DNA of 64,000 bases, taken from assembly GCA_035222895.1 (NCBI GenBank), contig JAVYIG010006522.1, positions 1 through 64,000 of the forward strand. The letters run 5' to 3'. The number at the start of each line of letters is the position of its first letter. Within the stretch, counting starts at the first letter, position 1. Of the stretch, positions 1 to 10,445 are shown piece after piece. The notes under the pieces were generated by a model. The model was not told where the DNA came from and did not search any database. It was given only the letters and a program-made list of their open reading frames with translations. The DNA is from Strongylocentrotus droebachiensis (taxonomy: Eukaryota; Echinodermata; Echinoidea; Camarodonta; Strongylocentrotidae). The position numbers were made by a program, and so were the translations under genes.

Positions 1-593
1 CTAATTAAAAAAAAAAAAAGCCATTTAACAGTGTTTTTCATGTTTTTTTTCTTTCAAAAAGCCCCCATAAAGGAAGCAGGCGGAGAAGCTAAACATATAT
101 TTTAAATGGCCTTATAAGTACACTTTGGTGATTGAATAAATAACCAAATGTTTCCCATGAAAATGATGTTTGTGGAACCTTTTCCTAAGGAAGCAAGCAA
201 AACAATTGTGTGCATTTTGTAAGACTAAGAGGCAGAGCATTATTTCGTATTTGTTTTGATAAAGCACTTTGCTGAGTTTGCTCTTTGTTTTAATACTCTT
301 CTGATTTTCTTTTCACTGATTAATGTACCTGGTATGCATTAGTGTTGAGCCTTTGATTATTCCGGGAATGGATTTCTTTCTCTTTAAAGAAAATCAAATA
401 GGTTTCCCTGGATTGCTTTTGTACAATTTATTGAATGAATTTTGGAAAAATATCTTATGTTACATGTGTACACCTTAAATTGAAGAACGAAGATAATTTT
501 TTTTTAAGTGAACTGCAAGTTTTATCTCATGAAAGTTCATCTAAACAATGTAATGATCATAACATTCACTGAGCTTTGGTAATTTTACTTCAG
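1..593 (+). other. MAF1: MAF1 intron (left edge)
   Basis: AT-rich intron leading to the acceptor cag at 591-593. No upstream MAF1 exon is visible here, so the 5' coding exon (about 29 residues in the human protein) lies outside the window. Confidence 0.7.
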
Positions 594-854
594 GGTGGAA
601 AGCTACTCCTGCAAGATGGCCGGTCAGGACAAACGTCTCTTTAAGCTCCTGAGCCAGGAGAACGGTCATTCTCCAAGCGAGTTACAGGCACTGTCACCTC
701 CACAGAGCGCACAGACGGTCCAGCACCCAAACATTGTCAGTCGCAGCAGTGGGGATGAAGCTGGTGGACCCCTACACCATACTTGCAGCAGGAAAATGAT
801 CTTCTACCTCATCTCAACGCTCAATGCAGCATTTCACCCTGACTACGATTTTAG
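594..854 (+). CDS. MAF1: MAF1 coding exon A
   Basis: Acceptor cag at 591-593, donor gtaaat at 855. One base completes a codon begun upstream; ends AG in phase 2. Encodes [10 protein letters not shown] to DYDF. Confidence 0.93.
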
Positions 855-3800
855 GTAAATGCTTCTGGAAGAAATTTGTGAGAATCGCTTATTGAAAGAT
901 GAATGAGAGCAAATTATTAGAAATCTGAATACTTACATGTACTTACTTGTCATTTGTGTTCAGGAACAATACTTACATGTACTTACTTTTGTTCTTGAGA
1001 GCTACTCCTCGAGCATTATTTCTACATTATCTGCTTTTCCAGAGTTGTGGGAAAAATTCAGAGCTGTTTTTAGTCATTCTAGAGCTACAGGTACATGTAT
1101 ATTGGTCTTTATTATTTCAGGAATATCAATTGTTTGTAACCAGAAGGGCATTAACTCTTAAACACAACCCCTCCTTCTGGAAAATCCTGAATCCCAGCTC
1201 TACAGGGCTAAGAAAACAGTGTGAAAAGCAAAATTACAATAGTATGTGGCTAAGGATAAAGTCTGTCTTTGTGTACTAAATAGATTTTTGTATAAAGTAT
1301 CAGGTATTCCCCATCTAGGTTTCAGACAGAATTTGATTGTACATGTAGCATACAGTTAAATGATATGTGAAAGGTGAAAGAGAATGCAGATCTGACTTCA
1401 TACATGTATAAATTACATTGTCTTTTCATCAACAGTGATGCCAAGAGTGATGAGTTCAGTCGCGAGCCAAGCTTGGACTGGACTGTGAATGCAGTCGATG
1501 GCAATCTGTTCTCTGCAGGCGGGGAGCTGTACACCACTCAGATCAGGCCTAAGCTCTGGGCTGCCATCAATGATGAAATCAATGCCACAGAATGTGAGAT
1601 CTACAGGTACAAAAAACTTCTAATTTTACTCTAAAAGGGGCAGCCGCAGGGTACTAGAATCCAGCCCCACTCTGTTTGTTTGCATGTCAATATTATAAAC
1701 TTTATGGCCCGAATTCACAAAGCAAGGTTTGAGCTCAGACCAAGGTTTGAGGGTCAAACCTCCTTTTGTTTTGCCAAACCTTCTTTTGTTATTTACAAAC
1801 CTGGTTTGTAAATAACAAAAGGAGGTTTGGCGAGACAAAAGGAGGTTTGAGCTCAAACCCGGTCTGAGCTCAAACCTTGCTTTGTGAATTCGGGCCTATG
1901 AGTTACAAGCCTGCATGTATAATGTTGAAATTTCAACCATCAGTTTTGGTGCAGTGTTGGATATCGATATATCGCCAAAAATAGAAAATTGAGTTTCCTT
2001 CCTTGTATTGTATATCAGAATGTTACGATTAATTGATTAGTGATCTGTTATTCATGGGCTCATTTATTGTGAGATGCTGTATCTACGTGTACATGCCAAG
2101 CTCTATAATTTGTATTTGTATGTGGCCAAGAGGGAAAGATATGTTAAATGATTTGAGTTGAACATTTTGAAGAATTTAAAAAACAAAACAGTATATTTTC
2201 ATGTCCATTTTATTTTTTCTATTGATTTTAACAGCTACAGTCCAGACCTGTCTTCAGACCCCTTTGGAGAAGAGGGAGTCTTGTGGTCCTTCAACTACTT
2301 CTTCTACAACAAGAAACTGAAAAGGATTCTCTTTTTCACCTGCCGAGCCACAAGGTATTTAACTAAACTATCATGCCTAAATCATGACAAATTTAGAATT
2401 TGTTCACGGTGTTCGAAGTAACCAAATGTAATAATTCCCAGTTAACATACTTATTGATATTATTTGTAAAATAAAGTTTCTTCTGATTTCCCCTTCTAAA
2501 ATAATTTATCAATGACATTAAAATTACCCCCCAAGTCTCAAAAGCTACTCAATTTTAGTACATGACATGACAGCACATGTAATTAGATGCTGCATTTAGC
2601 CATGCCTTCTACGGTCATGTGAATTGCTTTGGATTTGTGTGATTGGCCAAAGTAACTTCTTCCAAAATATTTGTAATGTGTGGCGGTATATGAAAAAAAT
2701 ATTTAAAAAAGTTGTGTGAAATACATCAATCTTTTTGTCCCTTATTCCAAATGTAGAAAAATAAACTTGCAAGGTGAATTCAGATTTTAGGGCTGGATTT
2801 TAGAGTGGTGTTTTGTGAGTAGCTGCTGGTAACATGTAAATATTCCTGTTATATATTACTCTTACTATTTGTCATATATCCCCCCCCCCCTCTCTCTCTC
2901 TCTCTCTCACTCTCTCTCACTCTCTCTCACTCTCTCTCTTCTTTTCTTCGCTGAAGGAGGGACCTTTGCCACGATTCTGGCCTGGGTCACGACCTGTCCC
3001 TGAATGTGGACGATGATGATCTCATGATGGAATCCGATGGAGAGAGCCAGCAGGATCTAGATTACTATGCAGAGTGGAACGGTGGAAGGTAAACAAAAAC
3101 AAATTAAACTTACAAACAAACAGATTTTTCACAAATTGTAGTATAGTATAGGCCCTGTTTCACGTATCCTGCCATCAGTAACATGTTACAGGTTTAAAAA
3201 TAAACTATTGAAATCCTTGCCTGAGAATTGCTGTACACAAATTTCTTATAGAATTGTGTTGGTTGCTATTCAAATTGCGTGTTATGTAATGAAACATGGA
3301 CCCCCAATGTTTTTCTGACTTTAAATAGAAACCGTCCAGTGAATTCAGAAATAGGGCATGGCCTGAATCTACTTCATTCATGTAGTACAGCGAACCCAGC
3401 ATAATTCTTACCTGACCCAGTAAACCTATAATTAGCCAGCAATGCTACGTACGGCCTGTACCCTGTGTGTTAATGAAGGACATCCTGTCTGTGTCATGTG
3501 GGTTGGGTTAGTACAAGAACTAATTTGATCAACATGAGGATGAGTGTGACCTGGGTATGAGGGAGGATGGAGGAGATGGGCCAGGTACATGTACAGTCAA
3601 ACCTGTATTAGCAAATGCCTGTATTGAAAGACCAGTCAGTAAAAGCCCATTAAAATGTTGTACGGTGAAACCTGTATATAAAGACCACTCAAGGGGGACA
3701 AGAAATGTGGTTATATAGGCAGGTGGTCTTTAAGGACAGGTTCCTTTGATACAACACTGTTCACAAGAAACAAACATTGTGGTCTTCAGAGCCAGATGGC

Positions 3801-4211
3801 CACTGAAGCAGGCTTCACTGTATTTAATGAAACCTATAACTGAAATGCAATTAAAAATCAGTTAACCTTGATCAATAGTAATAATGGAAATGTACTTTTT
3901 CAGTGATTGTACAAAGGTTGTAGAACAGTCTGGTATTTCAGGTCTTGTGGATAGGTCTGTTTTGAGTCTTGTTTGATCAAATAATCACATATGTCTACAT
4001 GTAACTGACCTATTTTAAGCCATTGACAACTGTGCCCAAGATGTATGTGTCGGCGGTCTGTTGAAACTTGAAATGGAGTCTGACCAAACTCAAGCCATGA
4101 GTAACAAGTTGAAACTAAAAAAGAATGAAATGAATGTTATTTATTAAGTGTTTTTGTCTCTTCTCCCCCAATGTTTGTTTTTGTTTATGCAGAGGGATGG
4201 AAGTATTCTAG
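594..4211 (+). CDS. MAF1: MAF1, repressor of RNA polymerase III transcription (5' partial)
   Basis: MAF1 is the conserved TOR-regulated protein that binds RNA polymerase III and blocks recruitment to tRNA and 5S genes. Exons 594-854, 1436-1606, 2235-2354, 2957-3088 and 4193-4211 join in frame to 233 codons plus TAG at 4209-4211. Visible family motifs: ESYSCKMAG and [14 protein letters not shown] in the first exon, [14 protein letters not shown] with LW and EIxxxECxIY in the second, and [20 protein letters not shown] with [10 protein letters not shown] in the third. The fourth exon encodes the acidic tail ([14 protein letters not shown]) seen after the globular domain in animal MAF1. With about 29 missing N-terminal residues the protein would be close to the usual 250-260. 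All four introns seen are phase 2, each preceded by AG. The GTG at 595 is internal, not a start. Function is from family knowledge. Confidence 0.95.
1436..1606 (+). CDS. MAF1: MAF1 coding exon B
   Basis: Acceptor aacag, donor gtacaa. Encodes [16 protein letters not shown] through ATECEIY; phase 2 at both ends. Confidence 0.94.
1706..1896. mobile_element. Fold-back element, GGCCCGAATTC family, copy 1
   Basis: About 191 bp that folds almost completely on itself. The left end GGCCCGAATTCACAAAGCAA is mirrored by TTGCTTTGTGAATTCGGGCC at the right, and the arms meet at ACAAACCTGGTTTGT. Lies in a MAF1 intron. TAT flanks both sides, possibly a 3-bp target duplication. A half copy lies at 14779. Confidence 0.85.
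2235..2354 (+). CDS. MAF1: MAF1 coding exon C
   Basis: Acceptor ttaacag, donor gtattt. Encodes [14 protein letters not shown] and [14 protein letters not shown], the most conserved stretch of the family. Confidence 0.95.
2881..2941 (+). repeat. (C)n(TC)n microsatellite forming a polypyrimidine tract
   Basis: Ten C followed by TC dinucleotides interrupted by CAC, ending about 15 bases before the acceptor of the next MAF1 exon. It probably supplies that exon's polypyrimidine tract. Confidence 0.9.
2957..3088 (+). CDS. MAF1: MAF1 coding exon D
   Basis: Acceptor gctgaag, donor gtaaac. Encodes [16 protein letters not shown], then the acidic [20 protein letters not shown] tail. Phase 2 at both ends. 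Confidence 0.9.
3592..3821. mobile_element. TA-flanked MITE, ACAGTCAAACCTG family, copy 1
   Basis: Left end TACAGTCAAACCTG and right end GCAGGCTTCACTGTA form imperfect terminal inverted repeats on TA dinucleotides, as in Tc1/mariner-type MITEs. Inside, AAAGACCAC and GGTGGTCTTT give further inverted symmetry. Related copies at 37796 and 39602. Confidence 0.7.
4193..4211 (+). CDS. MAF1: MAF1 terminal coding exon E
   Basis: Acceptor tatgcag, then A GGG ATG GAA GTA TTC TAG, giving RGMEVF and stop. Phase agrees with exon D. Only 19 coding bases, but the frame and the strong acceptor support it. Confidence 0.85.
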
Positions 4212-5073
4212 AGCAGCAGTGATAGAAGTATCTTTTCTTGATGGACTGCGGCGAAGTGTTAACCAGGCTTGGGCGTCATTTCTCATTGTATACTAGTATT
4301 CATTCCAAAGTGGATTAACAGAAAAAAAGTAATCAAGCTACTCCAACCAACTACCACTTTTCAATGTAAAAACATATCGGTCCTTTTTGTCAGGCTTTAT
4401 ATCCCTACTAACACTACTATTATTCATTTTCACCTTAATTATAGTCATGGTGTTGGATTACTGTTTGTATTCGATCCTGAACAGCTCTTCAAAGATCAAA
4501 AGACAGTATCGTTGAAACAAATTGTAGCCATGCACTTATGTTATTCGGCTGTATTTTTAGCATTAAAAGGAATAGTACAAGGGATTATTATAGCATAGGA
4601 AAGTGTGGTAATGGTTTGAGGAGTTGATTCTATGATAAGTGGTTTTTCTTTATAATATTTCTATGTTCCTGAGATGGTAGCCATGGCACAATGCACTTTT
4701 TCTTTGAGCTTCATTTATGCTTTGCAAAATACATGTATAGCGCTTGTATAAATAACTGAAAAGGGATTACAGCATATAATACATTGGATGCTATTGTAGC
4801 AATGCCATAGCTTCATTGCAGGTATTTTTTGCCCCAAACTAAAAGAGTAATCTTTCTTTCTTAAGATTTGAAATCAAGGTCTGTTACTGATGTGTTGGGT
4901 TGAACATTTTTAGCTGTGTGGAAAGAATTATTTAAATGAGCACATATTAGTACATCTGAAATATACACACACTCTAATTTTGAAGTTTATGATCGTGGCA
5001 TACCATGAAAGCCCAGCAGAGGCAAATACCAGAGCTATTCAAGAAGTTAGCTGCAGCAAACAGCAGGAGTGTA

Positions 5074-5275
5074 TTGATTTTATTTGACGGTTTCAATACC
5101 TGATTTGATTTGACGGTATCAAAGCCTGATTCGATTTGATGGTATCAATGCCTGATTTCATTTGAAGGCATCAATGCCTGATTTGATTTGACAGTATCAA
5201 TGCCTGATTTGACTTATGGGTATCAATGCCTGATTTGACTTAATGGTATCATCAATGCCTGATTTGATTTGATAT
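5074..5275 (+). repeat. 26-bp tandem repeat, about 7.5 copies
   Basis: The unit is close to TGATTTGATTTGACGGTATC followed by AATGCC. Copies differ by a few substitutions, and one has a 3-bp insertion (ATC). Probably lies in the MAF1 3' UTR. Confidence 0.9.
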
Positions 5276-6627
5276 GTTTCAGGAACATAAAAATGTAGGT
5301 TTGAGTTATGAAGACCGATTCTGCTGGCTTACAGGAAATTGTAAATGATTAAATAATAGAAGAATATAGAGAGATATATATTTATTCTTTTGATACTTTG
5401 TTCATGTATAGAATTTGGATGTTTTGTACATAATTTCAGAAAGTTTTCCTCTGTTGTTGTCATTTTTAATACTGTAGATGTGGCTTGTATATAATTGTTC
5501 TACCTGTGGTTTACACATTGTGATTTGTTTTGTATTTTTGTACCAACTTAGCGATTTTGCTCCACTGACTGCTCTACCATTAGACTGTATTTATTATTGC
5601 TTTTGAAATTGGGTTGCCTGCTTAAGCACATGCGTGTACCCAATGTGCATTTTGTTAGATTTGATGTGCTTTACATGTATTTCCATATTTTGCTGGAAAC
5701 CTTTAAGTTGCTGTGGTGCTATGATCAACATTTACATTTTTGCTTGTGTGAGATACATTAATATCGACAATGGTCTACACGTTGATGCATCTAATAACAC
5801 CGGTTTCAAACTGTCTATTGTTTGCATTTTTTGTTTGGCCTCTATAGGAATGCTGTATAAATGTCTGATAGATTATTTCTAAATAACATTTTAACACAGA
5901 ATTACATGCACCTTGGAGGACCTGTCATGATAGACATGTACTCTCCATAATATACTTTGAGTAGTGCATCAAGGATGAAGGCACTTGGGAGAAAAACAGA
6001 AATTAGTGATATTTTTTTGTAAACAACAAACCTAAAAGTTATTCTTCACAATCCACTAACAAAAACTGTAAATTTGAAATTTGCATAGCTGTATAGTGAT
6101 CTCATATTCCAAAAATTCAAAACTGTCTTATTATTGGTCCGATTTATTTCAAACTTTTGAAATGCTGTTTCTCTAATTTTTCTGCTTTCATTCAAATGAA
6201 GTTACTATAAGGGTTGGATAGCCCTCTAAAAAACATTACCATACAGGGCTTATAGAGTGTGATAGACTATGCAGTCAATGACTTTAGAGCTTGGGCACTC
6301 TGTTTTGCATTTAATTTAGGTACATGGATATACATGTATTGAGAAAGCAATCAAACCAAGTTAATTAGAGCATTGTGTCAGTCAGTGTTTTGTTTCATGA
6401 AATTGTGATTTAGGAAGTGGATTCACTATGCAGAAACTTATAAGAAAGTTTTTTTTTTAAGAATTGATTAAACTTGTAAAATAGGGATATTGTGGATCAG
6501 CCCCATTCAGAGCTTTTTATGCAACCTGCTCTGGATTCTTGCCAAATGTCCAAACATAAGTTTCCCTGTCAAAAGAATATTTTACGTATTCCACGACACC
6601 AGTGCCATTTTTCCTAATGTAACCAAA

Positions 6628-6784
6628 TCTATTGCATACGTCTTCGTGAAATGCCTCGATATGCCTTAATAGTCTGAATGCGAACTGCATACGTTAGTTG
6701 TTGCCAACTACTGAAATACAATTATTCATCACAGGCGTATGAAATATTAATGTTGAGGCACTTCATAAAGACATATGCATTAAA
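6628..6784. mobile_element. Fold-back MITE, family with GAGGCACTTC ends, copy 1
   Basis: Left part GCATACGTCTTCGTGAAATG pairs with the right part CACTTCATAAAGACATATGC. A longer member lies at 63172-63422. Confidence 0.6.
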
Positions 6785-7426
6785 TTTTGTTACATTATGA
6801 AAATGGTCCAATTGATTTTATCATCAATAAGTTTTACCCGCTTTGAAGCAAAAAAGGGTCTTAAAACACTTTATAGTGCATTAAAAAAGTAAAATAAAGC
6901 ATGTTTCTTTAAGATTGTGATTAAACAAAAATTGAGAAGTAATTGGGTCATTTAATTGCAATTATGTAAAGCTCTTTACTGTATATATATATATGTAGAT
7001 ATGCACGTATGCACCAAGTATGTGTTAACAAATTAATTCTTGTAAAAAGAGGACTGTTCTACACAAGTACATTTCATTAATGTTAATGTAGTTGATGTGA
7101 TAGGAAGAAAAATGGAAAAAAATTGTTTTATGCAAGTAAATATTCCTTGTTTTTGTCTTATTTGTTGAGTTTCTACAATGAGTAGGCAGAGAGAGAAACA
7201 AACAGAAAGAGTGGAAGAGAATGGGAAAGAAATGAGCAGTGAGAGAGGAGAAAGGGAGATGAATTAAAAAGATGAAATACATGTACAAGAGACACACAAA
7301 GGATGTTAGGAAAGGAAGGGATATAGCATGCAAATGAAAGAGAAAAAAATCTTGAAAAACTGACATAAAAACTGTTGGTGCAATCGTAGAGAAATACAGA
7401 CCGGACTTTTTTTTAATTTATCCACA

Positions 7427-7432
7427 TTTATT
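7427..7432 (-). terminator. PFDN4: Candidate PFDN4 polyadenylation signal
   Basis: AATAAA on the - strand, about 1.44 kb past the PFDN4 stop, followed within 20 bases by an A-rich then mixed sequence. It is the first AATAAA I noticed downstream; transcript data would be needed. Confidence 0.35.
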
Positions 7433-8871
7433 AACAAAACTGTACAAAGCATTTGCACAAGTTGGACAATTTGATTTTCTCATGTACTTAGTTATAAGCC
7501 ATCTCCGTTTGCAGAAACAAAGCATACCAATATTCCAGTGCAGTCTAAATGTTACTACTGTTTACATCTGACAAAACTCTGCTTTCATAAAAGTGAGAAG
7601 GGAACAACCGGCATCAACCATGAGTCGGTCTGTATGGGTAGTTCTAAAATGTCCAGTCCAGATATCAAAATTGAAAAGGATGTGTACATGTAGATGCTTG
7701 AAGTAGAAAGTATTATTCATCAAATCAATCTCCTTAAAAATCACATTCTATATAGAGTCAATGTGTGTTTCCTGTTATTTACCGTGAAAAATATTGTCAT
7801 GGAAATGGAGGATATTAACGGGTTTCGATACCAGTAATTCTTTTTTTTGGGGACGTTCTATCAAAACAATTATAGATAACCCATAAATATCTGTCAAGAC
7901 AGTGTGGTCACATGCTCGTATGTCGTGTCATTCTGTACATTTCAATTGAAAATGATTTATATCCACTATTAAATGCATCATTTTTTGTTTCTGACAAGTA
8001 TGCTATTGCCTGAATGTATGAGTGGTTGAACCATAGCATAATATATAGTTCTACTTTTAGCATGAATCATTAGCTAGCTCATTTTTACCACAATATATGA
8101 CTTTTGAATATTTTGATGCTACTCCAAAGCAACAACATTATCCCATTGAATGAACAGAAATACATCTTTCTTCTCAATTTGGATGGACAAAATAGAAGAA
8201 GGGTATACTGAACATGTATGGGTAGCAAGGAGATTTCCTTGGTTGCAGCCAAACAGAAGAGGGGCATATTAAGTGTTGCCATGTTGCAGGCACTTTTACT
8301 AAAACACAGCAAGGAGAAATGTGACTCAGAAGCTGCTACTCACAAACTTTAGTAATGGAAATGTCAAATGTGCAATCAAGGAATGTTGGTCGTCTAGGTT
8401 TTATATGAGCCTCTACTTTATACAGGCTCATTCACAGCCATTCCACTATTCCAAGTACCATACATACACTTGTACATGTAATATGGCAGATTAGTCCAGT
8501 ACAAAATTTAGCACTGATAAAATTCTGAATTTCAAAAGATGAAATTTTTACAGAGGTATGACAGTTAAATACCACTGTACCTGGAAGTACCAATTTAATT
8601 TACATCATCTTCTTCTTTGTTAACAAGTTTAACACTCTGGGCCCTCCCCATCCCTTAGATATATATGGACAAACCATAATTATTTATCAAAGTACTCACA
8701 CTCTAATTTTGAATATATAAGAAATTACTATGTCACAAGTACCTTGCAAAACATCTAAACTTCGCTGTTCAGAATGATCCATGCAAGCTCAGCAAACCAT
8801 ACAAAAACACACCAATATATCACATTTCAGCTTCAATAGTCAAAACTGTCCAAAAGTTGCATGATCCTTCA
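7433..8871 (-). other. PFDN4: Probable PFDN4 3' UTR
   Basis: Non-coding AT-rich stretch between the PFDN4 stop and the candidate polyA signal. Short open frames here have no recognisable domains. Confidence 0.35.
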
Positions 8872-9073
8872 TCAATCTTCATCCATCTCCAAATTGATAT
8901 TCTTTCCAAATTTGGCATAGAGCTGTGCCTTGAGGTCTCCTAGCTCTCCCTTAAGGCCGTCACCCTGGGCCTCCAAGGCAGCTATCCCCTCCTCCATCCT
9001 CGTCTTGGCATTCTCCACTGACTGCTGGGCATCCTCAAGACTCTGGTGAAAGAACACCTCCCCAATCTGATAC
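8872..9073 (-). CDS. PFDN4: PFDN4 exon 4
   Basis: Begins with G after an AC acceptor (9075-9074); CC from exon 3 plus G gives proline 70, then YQIGEVFFHQ. Ends LEMDED and TGA at 8874-8872. Confidence 0.94.
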
Positions 9074-10351
9074 GTGATGCAGAGAGTCAAGGTGAAAACT
9101 GACATGGAAAGAACTTGTCTTGTGTTAGTTGTGTATTCTTTTTATAAGAGGCATTTTGTTTTTCATTGTCTGAGAGCTAATCATTTAAGTGGCAAGGATT
9201 TATTTAAGAAATAAGCTGAACAGAAAACTAGCAACAACAACCACACAAAACAAAGGAGAAGAAAAATAACATTAATTTTAAATGGTTCAAGACTTTCCAA
9301 AACTAACCATTTGCACACAAGTGTCATGGGTTTTAACTTTAGAAATAAGCTTATCAAAGAACTAGCCAGAAAATTAAAAAATTAAAAAACTAAAATATAA
9401 CAAATTTGAAACAGCTGAAGACATTCCAAGTTTTAGTTTTCAATTTCCTCATAAAATTTAATCCCTGTTATATTTATGTTTTTCCACAATTTGTCACAAA
9501 GCAAAATCTTAAGATCATAAAGGAACTGGATCCCTCCCCCTCCCCCCCCCCCCAACAAAAAAAAAATATATATATCGTTATTTCATATTATGATTTTTAT
9601 TTCATATCTATATTTATTTACAAAGATGTCAAATGAGTGGTATTTGCAAATAGCCAAAGGAACAATGCCTTAAAGATAAAGACCAGTTATGGTCATGCGA
9701 TTGCATTGTGAAAGAAACGTTGTGGAATCGATCAGCAAAGGTTGATCATCTAGCATATAAGTATTGGTGTGTACTGCAAGGTTCTGGAATCATCAAAATG
9801 ATAAGAAATTTGGCCCAGTCTTCGTAAAGTTACAAGCACTGTACACAGAAAGATGTATATGGGACTATGCACACGTGCATGACACATGCGTTTATCTCTC
9901 ACACACCAATAGATAAACTAATTTACCAAATATATCAATTAGTAGGCGGTTTCCCAGCAAATTTTTTATCATCATGTATTAGTCAAAACATATCCTTTCA
10001 CATGATTGGTAATAAGAGCTTCCATTTAATTTTTTGAAATTGGAGCATTTCCAATACTGGTCTTTACCTTTAAAATCATCTGTCTACATTGGAATAAAAC
10101 CCAGCATTATGTTTCAGGCTTAATTTGTTTGAAATTACCAATATTTTGACATTCTTTTTTACAAGAATGAGACAAATGTGGTGAAAGGATATGGTATGAA
10201 GTCATCGTCATCTCCCAGGACTAATTCATCGGCTGCATCCTCCAGGTTTTGAAGATCTTTCTACAATTATCAATTAAGAGAGGAAACAAAATCAAAAATA
10301 CTATTCAACAATATAACAGACACCATAATTCATGTTTGAAAGAGAGAGAGG

Positions 10352-10445
<94 letters not shown>

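Larger units (their letters stand above)
4212..6898 (+). other. Probable MAF1 3' UTR and convergent intergenic DNA
   Basis: No coding signal. AT-rich sequence after the MAF1 stop. A candidate polyadenylation hexamer AATAAA is at 6893-6898, but no strong GU-rich element follows, so the 3' end is unsettled. Contains a 26-bp tandem repeat and a MITE. Confidence 0.4.
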
